A stretch of 64,000 nt of DNA from Siphonodentalium dalli (Eukaryota > Mollusca > Scaphopoda > Gadilida > Siphonodentaliidae): positions 202,548,244 to 202,612,243 of the forward strand of contig CP136061.1 of assembly GCA_032622095.1 (NCBI GenBank). The letters are read 5' to 3'. This document shows positions 46,443 to 57,710 of this stretch, piece by piece. The first letter of the stretch is position 1. Each line of letters begins with the position of its first letter. A model generated the notes under the pieces. That model ran no database searches. It worked only from the letters and a program-made list of their open reading frames with translations, and was not told the origin of the DNA. Both the position numbers and the translations under genes were made by a program.

Positions 46443-46709
46443 TTATGGAAATCGCTTTGTTTTCGAGATAAATGTCTGAACCCCGTCAACTATTTTAATA
46501 TTTTCGCGCTGACTGAGTTGCTGTACATAAAAACCACTGTATTCCAAAAAGTAATGATATGCTTTTTCTATTTTCCACAATGACAGAGGGGACGTTTTAA
46601 TGTGATTACTCAATTGGCCATAGTTCAAACTACTGCATTTCAATCTTAAACGGGAATGGAGTACTTGTGCATCTATACCTCGGACACGATGGGTTCTCCA
46701 GCTGTCCAA
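46443..46709 (-). pseudogene. Fragment of a non-LTR retrotransposon C-terminal region
   Basis: 88 residues with SRLRLKCSSLNYGQL and AYHYFLEYSGFYVQQL, resembling the C-terminal Cys/His finger of non-LTR polymerases. The expected Cys residues are replaced (SLW where CxCG is usual; EYSGF for ECSGF), so it is decayed. It lies between the satellite and the right arm, which suggests the interior of this element captured it or received an insertion. Confidence 0.5.
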
Positions 46710-46759
46710 TTATTGTAATCTCTGTATACCATTATTGGTTTTTTGAGAATAAACTATTG

Positions 46760-48272
46760 ATTGGTTGATTGATATGCGACACTTATTGTATGTAATAGCA
46801 AATAAAATGCGTTGTTGTTGTAATTTGGGGGTCTGGAAGCCTGAACACGTCTTTAATCACTTAAGCAATGTCCCCGGGCTCAATTTTCAACAAAAGAATT
46901 ATGTTGGGTCCCAATATGATCAATTGGGAAATTTGGTAAAGTTCTGAACAAAAATATGTAATTTTTCGACCAAAAACGTGTTTGGGTGAGGTGTAGCTAA
47001 AATCCATTATTTCGCAAATTGTTCTAAATTTCTGTTAACTTCTTTCAGCACATGCTTGGCAGATAACTGCATCACCATAAGAATTAAATATTTGGGCATT
47101 ATAACAATATCCATTTGAATGATAGTGTTCGAAAAATAATATTTTTGTGAAAAAGTGCCATTTTTCAGCAAAAAATAATTTTTTTGGCTCCAAATGGCAG
47201 GAAAATCTAAATTAACCAACACTTTTTTCATATCAGTTAGAAGTATTGTATCATGTAGTAATTTTAACCCCAACAATATGGTCAAATAGGCTAGGACATA
47301 GCCACTGGGCTCGCTTTACCAAAATCGTTAATTTCTGGAAAAAGTCACTGGAGGATATCGCTCATCGTCGATTTGACAATAGCCACCACCTATTCCGTTA
47401 TTTTTCAGTTTCTGTCAAATTCTTTCTACTTGTGTTGTCCAGATAACTACTGAGCCATATGTTATATAGTTGGTCACGTTGTTTATAACAAAGGTTTTAG
47501 TACTTAACATCGATGTTAATGCATGCAAAATTAACTGTTATCAATAAAATAATTGTTGTTGTTGTAACTGGGGGTCTGAAAACCTGAACACATATGTAAT
47601 CGATTAAACGGCATCTCTGGACAACACTTTCAGTACAAGATTCATATTGGGTCCCATTCAGATCAATTCAAAAATGTTTGTAATGACATTATCAAAAATA
47701 TGTATTTTTTTCGACCAAAAACGTGTTTGGGGGAGGGGTAGCTAAAATCCAATATCTCGCAAACCGTTCGAAATATTTGTTAACTTCTTCCTTTATATGC
47801 TTGTTAGATAACTACTACACCATATGGACTAAATATTTCAATATTATTGCAATATACGTTTGAATGATAATGTTCGAAAAATAAAAAAAATTTGAAAAAG
47901 AGTGATTTTTCAATACAAAAATAAATGTTTCGGCTCCAAATGGCACGAAAATCCAGATTAACCAACACTTCTTGCATATCAGGTACAAATATGGTATGCT
48001 GTAGTCATTTCAACACCAATAATGTGGGCAAATAACTTAGGACATAGCCGCAGGGCTCACTTTACCAAAATCGTTAATTTCTGGGAAAAGTCACTGGTGG
48101 GTATCGTTCATCGTCAATTTGAGAATAGCCACCACCAATTCCGTTACTTTTCACTATAATTTTCGTAAAGAGTATATATTTCTCCTTTAAATAAAGTTAG
48201 TTTTAACTTGTTCTACCGTGGGTAGGGGTAACTCGAAAACTAGAGCTCTTTTTCGATTTGGCCGCTGCACTA
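46760..48272 (-). repeat. Right arm of the 5.8-kb inverted-repeat element
   Basis: Two tandem sub-units (about 46790-47440 and 47440-48250) are reverse complements of 42480-43625. Anchors: TTGTTGTTGTAACTGGGGGT, GGGGAGGGGTAGCTAAAATC, CAAATGGCACGAAAATC and TCTACCGTGGGTAGGGGTA. The outer sub-unit pairs more closely with the outermost left sub-unit. Confidence 0.9.
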
Positions 48273-48854
48273 GGGGGGTAGTAAAAAATTTGCATCTGGC
48301 ATTTTCGGGTACACACCACCCCCAAACCTGCAAAAAAAAATTTTACTCCCATTTCTTTTAGACCGACCCCCCAAAGTTCACTAGTTTTGGTCTAAATCCG
48401 CATAAAAACCCTACTGATATCACTCATATGACTGGGAAATTATCTCCTTTCGTTCAAATGACAGTTTAACCTGTCAGAAGCTGTTTTAATTGAAAAAAAA
48501 GGTTAATACAGGTAAATATGAAGAAAAAAAATTCAAATACTTGCTGATAGGCAATTGTCTACCACGTACATGTACATGCAATGGATTTTCCAGGTCAGTG
48601 TATGATGTGAGTATGCTATAGGTCTTCCTGGGTGGTCAAATTCCATACTGATAGAAATGCTAATGCATCCATATAGTGGACAAGTACAGTAACCCAACTG
48701 ATAGGTGCGCATGAACACTATTATAGGGCAAATGCATCCAATTTACAAAAAACAAATTATACATATCCCCTGTATATCCAGTGAGATAGCATTTCCCCCC
48801 TGCAAGCTATTACATGAACCGAACATGTGTTTTAGCTATTTGGCTGTAATACAT
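48273..48854. other. Unassigned sequence
   Basis: Poly-A/T tracts and short frames without motifs; nothing recognisable. Confidence 0.4.
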
Positions 48855-49650
48855 TTTAAGCTCATAACAGCTCAGGACAGTGAACTCAATCTTGACTTTC
48901 GAGTTACTTTTGACATTATGTAGACATATCCATGACATATCAGTTGTTAAGCTTCAATTGAACTAGAGTTGACATATTAAAAAAATAAATACATATCTAG
49001 AGAGGATATTTTCCAGGCTGCAATTCGAAATATTATTTTTATAAATTGATGATAACTCCAAACCTAGGTCATTGTGCATGATAGACACAATTCCACCATT
49101 TCTAACTATTTCCTGATTAGTCTGTCCACCAGAACATTATCTAGCATTATTCCATACAACTTGTGTTTAGGCTATTGGAGCATCTTCTGTGTACTAAATG
49201 CCAAACTTGGATACTGTAGGTGTTGTGAGATCAACAGATCATTTGAGTTGATAGACATGCAAATATTTAATCGATTATCGTGATGCACTGACGAACATTG
49301 TTTTCTAGCCATTCATAGTCACATCGCTCTTTTTCCATGCACACAATGATCTTGGCTTAAAGGTCTTATTTACACGAGGACAAGTTTATTTATTTCAGTT
49401 TTACATTTCTCGAAGTTTCTTTTGAAGGTTGTCGGGAAGGAAGTTTTTCACCTCATCGTCCCATATGCAACATGTCAGCTTAATGTCACCTCCACAAAGG
49501 CTCATATAAGGTACCAGTAACATAAATAAGTAGTTTTGCAGCTATAATATTATTTAAACTGTTACAAATGTCAAATATGGGCACAAAAGGTCTTTACCAA
49601 AAAAAATTGCATGATGTTGTAAAAAACGCGTTTTTTGCCTCTCTGACCAC
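48855..49650 (-). repeat. Reverse copy of the 15000-15790 repeat
   Basis: The CTTGACTTTCGAGTTAC stretch, the GATTAGTCTGTCCACC stretch and CTGTTACAAATGTCAAATAT pair with the plus copy. Its right edge near 49650-49700 (CACCCCGGCATACCTTCC) resembles the right end of the poly-G element at 27914-28464. Confidence 0.75.
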
Positions 49651-49705
49651 CCACCACCCCGGCATACCTTCCTGCAAAATTTGTATCCCCTCCCCTGGAT
49701 AGGGT

Positions 49706-50433
49706 GTTACGCCGAGTTATGTAGTAACTGACGAGTTTTGTGGTAGCTCACGAGTTATGTAGTAACAATCGACGAGTTTTGTGGTAGCTCACGAGTTTTG
49801 TAGTAAAATCGACGAGTTATGTAGTAATTTGGGTTACGAGTTTTGTAGTAAAATATCGACGAGTTTTGTAGTAAAAAACAAGCTAACGAGTTTTGTAGTA
49901 ATACTCGTCGAGTTTTGTAGCAACAATTTTTAGTCAGTTTCAAAGGCGGGTTTGGACTTAATAAAATCGTATATAGTAATTGCAATGTTTTTTTGTGTAA
50001 CAACGTCATTAACGTCAGAACGCGACGTCTGGTGTAATGGGGACCAGGTCCAAGTAAATAACATGGCCATAGTACTTCTAGGTACGAAGTTTGGCTCAGA
50101 TCTGATGAGAAACGGCGCAGCAGTGACGAGGGACCAACATCAAGTTGAGCTACATTGTCATTAACGTCCACCACACAAACAATTACACAAAAAACATTGC
50201 ATTTACTATATAAGATTTTATTAAACGCGCCTTTGAAACTGACTAAAAATTGTTGCTTGTTTTTTACTACAAAACTCGTCGATATTTTACTACAAAACTC
50301 GTAACCTGAAATTACTACATAACTCGTCGATTTTACTACAAAACTCGTGAGCTACCACAAAACTCGTCGATTGTTACTACATAACTCGTGAGATACCACA
50401 AAACTCGTCAGTTACTACATAACTCGGCGTAAC
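49706..50433. mobile_element. Fold-back element with subrepeat arms, 728 bases, 7-base duplication
   Basis: ATAGGGT flanks both ends (49699-49705 and 50434-50440). The termini are GTTACGCCGAGTTATGTAGT and its complement ending GGCGTAAC. Each arm consists of about eight copies of an ACGAGTTTTGTAGTAA motif with short linkers; the arms continue inward (TTTTTAGTCAGTTTCAAAGG and its complement near 50235). The ~200-base centre is non-coding as far as I can see. Fold-back elements with 7-base duplications include the P-superfamily Galileo type; that assignment is inference. Confidence 0.88.
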
Positions 50434-50548
50434 ATAGGGTATGAGTAGTTATTGAATATATCATATATATCATAATCGAGTTTCTGAATATAACCTTCTG
50501 CTGCAACATATCCTTGCGCAAATAGGCACATAAGCGACCATCCTGTCA

Positions 50549-50906
50549 CACATTATCTGCTTATAATAGAACTTGTTTTAGGTAGATAATCTGCTGAGAA
50601 TTGCCCAATTTTCAGTCGATAATATGCGGAAAATGAGTGAATTTTAGACACATTATATCGACTCATAATGAGGCGATTCTAAGCAGATTATGTGAGGACA
50701 ATGTCACAAATAAGTCAACTCACGACTTTTCAGGTGTACGCTCCTTAAAATGTATTTTCCGCACATAATCTACTTAGAATCGGCTCATTATGAGTCGATA
50801 ATGTGACTAAAATGCTCTCATTTTCAGCACATTATCGACTCAAAAAGAGGCGATTCTCAGCAGATTATCTACCCTAAAACAAGTTCTATTATAACCAGAT
50901 AATGTG
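50549..50906. mobile_element. Palindromic MITE of ~358 bases with nested inverted repeats
   Basis: Outer arms of ~57 bases start CACATTATCTGCTTATAATA and end ...CAGATAATGTG. A second pair inside carries CGACTCATAATGAGGCGATT and TCGGCTCATTATGAGTCG. No clear target duplication and no coding. Confidence 0.8.
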
Positions 50907-51209
50907 CGCATTTCGGGAGAATAGGCTGTCAGAGCAGTACTACCAACAACTATATATATATATTGTTAAATCGGACTTGAACTTTGGGAGGATATAGTCT
51001 CCAGTCTACTTGGTACCGATTATATTTGGACAATTTACATGTTCATACCTATTTCTGGTTAATTACTCGCAGAAGTGTTTTTAACGTTTTACCAAAGTTG
51101 CATGCAAGTCAAATGATATGTCGATCGCAAACTTTGGTAAGTATTTTCGAGAAATGTAAAATTACCGAGTATATCGGCACACATGGGGAATGTAAGTATT
51201 CGGAATATA

Positions 51210-51373
51210 CAGTAATGCCCAAAGTAATTGACCACTTAACCACAGCAGAATTATGAGTATTTTTTCAGGATTTAGTCGGAAATATGGCTTGTTGCCATTC
51301 ATCGGAAAGCTCTCGCCAAAAATTACCCATAATTCTGCTGTGGTTAAGTGGTCAATTACTTTGGGCATTACGG
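51210..51373. mobile_element. Palindromic Tc1/mariner-type MITE, 164 bases, TA duplication
   Basis: TA at 51208-51209 and 51374-51375. Ends CAGTAATGCCCAAAGTAATT and ...CTTTGGGCATTACGG. Same internal arm as 33593-33777 but with different terminal bases after CAGTAATGCCC, so it is a separate subfamily. Two long overlapping frames on both strands are palindrome artefacts. Confidence 0.86.
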
Positions 51374-51379
51374 TAGCTC

Positions 51380-51829
51380 ATATTATATAATAATTATGTC
51401 GTATGAATGTCAGGTGGTCAGTTAGAAGATTGATCTATAAAGAGGATTGGTGGTGTGTTTATTTGTTGTAAACAATATATTAAAAAAAAAAAATTTACAT
51501 AAAACACAAACGCAATACACATATATATATATAGACACAGTGAGATTGAGAACAGGGATTGGACAACAAGCAAATTGCTTTTTAAAAGTCCTCTCCTCGT
51601 GGAATAAATGTTACCTCGTAGGAAGGAAATATCACTTGTATGGTAAGCTGATTAGATGCAATCTTAAACGGACATGGCTCAATCGAACCTCCAATTTTAT
51701 TTATACGTAATTTAGAGCGACGGATACGACAGATCGATAAAAAACGAACTATTGATATACCGGCTGCATATGCTCTGAAAAACACTTGCCAAAGTCACAG
51801 CCATTTTCAACTTTTCGCCATAAAGCAGA
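51380..51829. other. Unassigned sequence
   Basis: Contains an A tract and an ATATAT microsatellite (51480-51530) and an 87-residue motif-free frame. Confidence 0.35.
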
Positions 51830-51960
51830 CAAACGCTCTTTATTGCTACCATGTCAGTAATGGACTGCACCGGGACGCTCTTTTCTGTTCCATGTCGAAC
51901 AAATGGCTGTTTTGTGTTTGGGACCCCAACACCGTATTCACAGTTTATTTTGCATTACTT
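51830..51960 (-). repeat. Reverse relic of the ORF segment at 53579 and 63425
   Basis: In complement it reads GGGGTCCCAAACACAAAACAG, then CATGGAACAGAAAAGAGCG, then a GGTAGCAATAAAGAGCGTTTG stretch, aligning with 53640-53745 and 63480-63580 but with indels. It shows that the N-terminal segment of the PHD frame is a dispersed repeat. Confidence 0.65.
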
Positions 51961-52289
51961 CAATGCCTCTTTTTGTGTTACATAATGGTCGTAGAAAGGT
52001 AGTTCAGATATTTATCGACCTATTTCGATACTGAGGAAAATTCAAAAGCGAATAATATTATGTGTATTTTGGAGCGCAAACCGCCATGTGGCTTTAAATG
52101 ATAAACAGAATGATTTGTTTTTTAAATTGCAGATAGAGTTAGCTTTAAGATATGATATATTCATAGTTATGTATGTCTCTACTTATGGGTGTTCCTCCAT
52201 AAGTTTTTTAATTAATATACAACACCAAGATAAACTTGAACATTTTACCTCGTGTCAGATGTGTTTCCTTGTTATTACAATCAGTGTAT

Positions 52290-52335
52290 AATGTATGTTA
52301 AATAAAGAACTGAAATTGAATTGAATTCGTCGCCA
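52290..52335 (+). other. Non-LTR-like 3' tail
   Basis: GTTAAATAAAGAACTGAAATTGAATTGAATTC is typical of 3' ends of non-LTR retrotransposons (AATAAA then TGAAT-like repeats). The ~300 bases before it hold no recognisable domain. Confidence 0.45.
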
Positions 52336-52947
52336 CAACAGTACTGTGCTATAAGATAGGCCTTTATTAGAAATTACCTAGTTTGTTCTGTTCAGTATAT
52401 TTTTCAAAATCCGCCATTTTATTTCAACTTGAGACATCTGCGTGTATTCACACACCAAGATTAGATACCAATGTCCAACATTTTCATGGTTATATATGTC
52501 AGCCAATATATCCAGCAATTTATAATGAAAAATTACAATCACGACCACGCTTGGTCGTTCATTTGATATACTCTACACTCACTGATCCACGTTGAACTCA
52601 CGTCCAAACGAACGTCATTGTTTTCTTTGTGCAGCAAAGGTAAAACTCCATTTCGGTTTAATAATGTCTTATGACTTATGATAAACTATTGGAGGCTATC
52701 ACGAACCGGACCAGATATGACGATTCATCACAGTTTCGTCCACAAACTTGACAAATTATCTCATGTAATATATCAAACTCGGCCTCGGGGTCATCCCGAA
52801 GTCGTTTTCGTTTCTCAAGTTTCGATTAATCACGTCAGTTACAAGGCGCTGTGCGTTTCTGGCAGCCGTTGCGCGCACGTGTGGTCAAATTGGTCACGAT
52901 GTATACAGTATTGAATATCAACATAATTTTCTATCGGCTTTGAAGCC
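52336..52947. other. Unassigned sequence
   Basis: A 78-residue plus frame (52678-52914) has no recognisable motif. No repeat partner was seen. Confidence 0.4.
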
Positions 52948-52951
52948 TTAA

Positions 52952-53474
52952 AAATACGGGCGGTGTTGGCGGTGGATATGGTGTTAAAATATTCACCTCC
53001 GTCAAAAACCGCCATAAACAGAAAGAATAGTAAAATATAGACAGATTTTGTTCTTATACCAGTCAAAAATATGGCATAAACAGTATGTTATTGTCAATTG
53101 TTTTTTCCTTTGTTATGTAAACAAAAGCAAAAAAAACGTTACGTTACCTGGTTTTTGTTTATATCCGGATATGGTAAACATAAAGAGCGTTGTTTGTTAC
53201 CGGTTTCCTAATATGGAAATAATAAAGAGCGTTTATATCATTTGTGTGTCATTAACCAATAGAATTGCGCTGTGTTATGTAAACAGAATCACAACTTCTG
53301 TAACACGAGCAGGCTCTTTTTTACGTACACCATCGTACGTCTTGGCGACAATATACTATTTAAGCGCTGATTATGTTTGGCATATGAACAAAACTATATA
53401 TATTTTAATATTCCTCCTGTTGATGGCGATTTGAACAAATATGAATATTTCTGCAACGAACGCAGCCCGTGCCT
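52952..53474 (+). mobile_element. 523-base TTAA element, GATACGGGCGG subfamily
   Basis: TTAA at 52948-52951 and 53475-53478. Closely follows 36410-36927 throughout. A 128-residue frame (53048-53434) is open here but stops occur at the matching place in sister copies, so I do not call it a gene. Confidence 0.85.
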
Positions 53475-53578
53475 TTAAAGCCACTTGGCGGTTTGTGTTT
53501 CAAAAATACACCTAATAATATTTGCTTATGATTTTACCCGGTATCGAAATATGTCGATACATACTTGAACTATCTTTC

Positions 53579-53792
53579 TACGAGCAGTATAATGTCCCAG
53601 AAAGATGCATTGAAGTCATAAACAACTTTGAACACAATGCTTGGTCCCAAAACAAAAACAGCAATGTTCACGGCATGGAACAGAAAAGAGCAAACCGTGT
53701 TACTGTTAGTCTATTCCCGATATGGTAGAAATAAAGAGCGTTTGTTTCACTTCTGTGCTAAAAGAGTAGAAATAGCTGGAAAATGGCTGTGA
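53579..53792 (+). pseudogene. Partial copy of the ORF at 63481, without the PHD finger
   Basis: From ATG 53637 the frame matches the first ~42 residues of the 63481 ORF (MLGPKTKTAM, then GRNKERLFHFCAKRVE), with a six-base in-frame insertion. It then diverges at about 53770 and stops at 53790-53792. Nucleotide identity to 63425-63608 is very high. Likely a truncated duplicate. Confidence 0.65.
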
Positions 53793-53897
53793 CCATGGGA
53801 AGTATTTTTCAGAGATTATGGAGCCGGTATATTAATATTTCGTGTATTTGGCTACCTATCATATATCTCCTTCCAAATTACGTAGAGGTCCGTTTAA

Positions 53898-54392
53898 AGG
53901 TACGGTTGGCCTTGGCGGTGGGTATCCTGTAAAAATATTTCCACCCGTCAAAAACCGCCACAAACAGAAAGAACATCAAAATGTAGACAAACTTTGTCCT
54001 TATACAAATAAGAAATATCGCATAAAAAAGTATGTTATTGTCATCTGCTTGACCATTGTTATTTAAACAAAAGCATAAAAAGTTACTTTTCTGGTGTTTG
54101 TTTATATTATGATGGTAAACATAAAGAGCGTTCTTTGTGGGTGAATTCCTGATATGGAACTAATAAAGAGCGTTTATGCCATTTGTGTGTGATTAGCCAG
54201 TAGCATTGTGCTGTCTCCTGTAACACAATCAGGCTCTTGCTGAGGTAAAATATAGTAGGTCTTTATGATAACACGCTGTTTACGCGATGGTCATGATATA
54301 TATGAACGAAACTGTATGCGTTTTAATGTTATTCTGTTTACGGTGTTTGGAAAAAAAATGAATATTTTCGACAATTAAGGCCTCACGTGCCT
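53898..54392 (+). mobile_element. 495-base TTAA element, AGGTACGGTTGG subfamily
   Basis: TTAA at 53894-53897 and 54393-54396; ends AGGTACGGTTGG and CTCACGTGCCT. About 95% like 57711-58204 by eye and more distant from the 518-base subfamily. Confidence 0.86.
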
Positions 54393-54639
54393 TTAACACA
54401 GCCGAGAAATATACAACATGCAAATACATGTGCTACAAGATAAAAACAATTATATATAGTATTAGTATTGCTACACTTCGGGAAGAACGTCGTTTAAAAA
54501 TATTTCCAAATTCCATCCTTTTGAGTAATAACAACCAGAGTGTGTGTATCTTAGATTTTATTTCGATATAATTAAGATCATCATCAGGTTTGGCACAATT
54601 TTCCAAATACATTCCAAATTGTGAAAATGTGTATACAGC

Positions 54640-55045
54640 CAAGCAAACTGCCAGTTGGAACTTCGCGGTGGAAGAATTAAAACGAATCTAGCGATCTGAA
54701 ATGTGTCCCAGATGTGAACATAAACTGGCAGACGAATACCATTTTATTTTAGTTTGTGAAGACTTGTGGGAATTTCGGAGAAAATCGATTATGCGGTATA
54801 ATTATGAAAATCCAACGAGAGAATTTTGTTTTTGAATTATTTAAAAACAAAATATCGACATTAAATTTAGTGCGAATAAATGGAAAACCTACTTAAGATG
54901 GGACACATTGGCAAATATATCGACGATGACATGACCCTACCTTTATCTATAACCCACATCCGCAACTAATATATGTATATATATGTTCACATCATTTGTT
55001 CCGTGCCCATGCATGGTATTGATTAAAGCATTCAGTCAGTTCAAT
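54640..55045 (+). pseudogene. Non-LTR retrotransposon 3' end: zinc-knuckle fragment
   Basis: Plus strand in two frames: SKLPVGTSRWKN, then (after a shift) MCPRCEHKLADEYHFILVC, then LWEFRRKSIMRYNY. CPxC, then DEYHF-x3-C, is the C-terminal finger of L2/RTE-like polymerases, usually preceded by a KLPxExGRW motif. Stops and a frameshift make it dead. A tail with TTGATTAAAGCATTCAGTC ends near 55045. Confidence 0.6.
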
Positions 55046-55099
55046 ATATTAGCTTGTTTCATTTCATAAAGATTGCACAACAGTTATCATTTGAGTTAT

Positions 55100-55200
55100 C
55101 ATCCGAAAACCAATAAAATTGAAGTTTCTAAATAACTGACAGCACATAACGAAAACCAATAAAATTGAAATTTCTAAATAACTGACAGCACATAACTTGG
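55100..55200 (+). repeat. ~46-base direct duplication
   Basis: CGAAAACCAATAAAATTGAA, then TTTCTAAATAACTGACAGC, occurs twice in tandem (about 55105-55150 and 55151-55197). Confidence 0.8.
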
Positions 55201-55562
55201 GCAAATCCCCGACTTGATACGGCGCAACCCTACATGTACGTGGTCCAGAAGCTGAAATTTCGAAGTCGAGACAAGTCCTAACTGCAATAAAAATGGGACG
55301 ACATGAACCCGAAATTGAATTGGTCTGTTCTGTTATGTTTGCAGACCTGTATAGCAAAGTTAATACCACACTATACAGATACCTTTCGAATTTTGAACGT
55401 GTAGTGAATATAATGTAGGAAATTATATAAAAGTTGTCTAAACTCATGATTAAACTTGACAGTTATAATCTGTTATAGACTCGCGTGCATGTGCTGCAAC
55501 ACTCAAGCCACTCAATATAACTGTATATTCAGTCGGGCCTATTACTACTATACATTAAGTAT

Positions 55563-55789
55563 ACCATTATTTTAGTCAGAACCCGATGGCAGTTGACTCC
55601 CCTTGCTCACCAGAAATGGACGATGAAGAAATCAAGAATTGGCAGGAAATAAAGATATGTTTGTCTTGCACTACGACTACGTGCATGGTGAAGCAAAGCA
55701 AGCATATGGATCTTGATCGCTGCAATGTCACATCTGAAATCCAACGATTGAGAAATGTACGTTGGCTGCGGACACACGTACCACAGTAG
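55563..55789 (+). CDS. Hypothetical exon-like frame
   Basis: A frame opens after an acceptor-like ATTATTTTAG (ending 55575) with ATG at 55586. It contains PEMDDEEIKNWQEIKICLSC, then a Cys-containing stretch (TTCMVKQSKHM, DRCN). A GTACGT donor-like site lies near 55757, where the inverted-repeat arm begins. Composition is more protein-like than its neighbours, but no family is recognised and it may be chance. Confidence 0.2.
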
Positions 55790-56442
55790 CGATGGCATAG
55801 TAGGTGTGACAATTTATTATGGTGGAGTTTGGTGACAATTATTGGTTGTCATAATTAATATGACAAAGCAAGCCATGTCGCCCTCTGCGAATTCGCACAA
55901 TGAGTCTACCAAGCTCTACTATAGCGACGGTCGATCTCTCAATGATGTATCTACCTGAATGTCTTTTCGATGTTGATCTTTACTCAACACGCAGTGTTAT
56001 ATTTTGCATGCTAACACACAAGTCCACTTGATAACTTAATGAATAACCCATCTCAACAACCATGATTGTTCTTACTAATGAAATTAATATAAGTAGATAA
56101 ACATGCATGCATTGAGATCATATAAAAAAACGTACCACAATAATGATATGTGAGTCAATGAGGAATTGCCACCAGGCCACGGTCAAACACAATTCTGGAC
56201 GATCTATCGTGCAATTATATATATCGTAGTGAAAACAATTTTGCAAAACGTAATGAGTAGAGATCAGCCTTGGTGAAAAGCAATGGTTAATTGGTCCAGT
56301 CGACTCATTGTGCGGAAAATCAGCGGGCGACATGGCTAGCTATGGCACAGAATTATGACGGACAAATTGTCACCAAACTCCACCATAATAAATTGTCCCA
56401 CCTACTATGCCATCGCTACTGTGGTACGTGTGTCCGCAGCCA
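55761..56442. mobile_element. Inverted repeat with ~150-base arms
   Basis: Left arm 55761-55920 and right arm 56300-56442 are complements: GGCTGCGGACACACGTACC, GGTGGAGTTTGGTGACAAT, GCCATGTCGCCC, CACAATGAGTC. The spacer is ~380 bases. The right arm carries a 98-residue frame with no motif. Target duplication not seen. Confidence 0.72.
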
Positions 56443-56989
56443 TAAAGCTGATCTGGGAAAACAACCATATTATCGCAAGACGTCCACATTCGCCTGTAAA
56501 CTCGTGAATAATTTATGTGAACAGCACTGTGATATTGAGCAATCAACAATAAAACTCATACGCAAACCTATACACTGTAATAAGTAAATCCTTTTAACGG
56601 AAACCTGTTTAAAGTCGTCCATATTGTGTAACGAACTGCTGTGAAATTACAACAGATCCGACAGGAAGTCGGCTCGTCAAAGGACAGATATGATCTCTGA
56701 AACTGGCGATTATATCACACTTACAGATGCATGAATTACAAAATACATAACTTTATATAATCAACAAATGTTGTTTTTTTCGGTAACGTGTTACTGTTAC
56801 TATCCGAAATAGTGCAAAAATTAACATGCATAGAAGAACGTTTTGGAACGCCCTCAATATATATATATTCGCCGTCATCCAATTACCTTGATAATTTGGA
56901 TAGAACACTTTCATTCTCTGATTACGCAGATTGTTTTTTTCTGGAACGTTAATTCAACCCGTTAACTCAACCATAACAAAAGTAATGAT

Positions 56990-57420
56990 ATTTAGAAATA
57001 AATGGCCGAGAAATTCGCCAATAATCCTGTATATAGAGGCCATGCAAGAACTCGGGAACAAGTGAAGGAATCTACTTATCTGGGTATAAAATAATTTTTA
57101 TAGTGGGCGATTTTGACCAGAGCCATGTATGACCTAGTACTCACCAAGGCCAGAGGAGTCAACCTCCCTATAGATTTGATGCTATATTGTTTGACTAAAT
57201 GGTGCTTCCAAGCATACGTTATTGGAAGCGAAGTGTGGGGATACGAAAAAATACAAATGCTTGAAACTTTGCATATGCACTTGAAATAATGCAATTTATA
57301 TCTTCTATATATGAAATCCAGTATACCCCAAATTACATTATATACGGAGAGCTTGGTAGCAATTGACTCTATTGAAATACTAGTGGCATGCAGAATGCTA
57401 CTGTTTTCCTGAGAAAATAT
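56990..57420 (+). pseudogene. Non-LTR reverse transcriptase fragment (post-catalytic domain)
   Basis: The frame from ATG 57125 encodes MYDLVLTKARGVNLPIDLML, then QAYVIGSEVWGYEKIQMLE, the conserved 'LPID ... YG(S/C)EVWG' region C-terminal to the catalytic palm in L2/RTE-like elements. Downstream, after shifts, IYGELG and a CRMLLF motif follow; upstream, a ...STYLGIK phrase near 57080. Stops break it. It may belong with the zinc-knuckle piece at 54640 as parts of one family. Confidence 0.62.
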
Positions 57421-57710
57421 GTGGAGGAATGCAATAAGTTCTGGGAAATTCTCATTCTACTTCCAGACCGTGTTGACTTGTCTTGTGCACACTCATTCAG
57501 AGGGAACTCATTCGTACAAGCGAACACTATAGAATGTTCTGCAAACAATATCGTGGCAGACCATTTACCCCCCTCCCCTCCCCAAGCATTTCATTTCATC
57601 ATTAGCCATAGATTGTTTTTTCGGGAACCAGTTGCTATGACTATTCAAAATAGTGCAAGGATAAGCATAGAAGCACTTTTTGGAACGCTCTCTGTAATAT
57701 ACGCTGTTAA

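Noticed and set aside
49755-50174. 139-residue minus frame with repeated YKTR motifs
   Set aside because: Product of the ACGAGTTTTGTAGTAA subrepeats in a fold-back arm.
53048-53434. 128-residue plus frame
   Set aside because: Lies inside a non-coding TTAA element; sister copies have stops and shifts at matching places.
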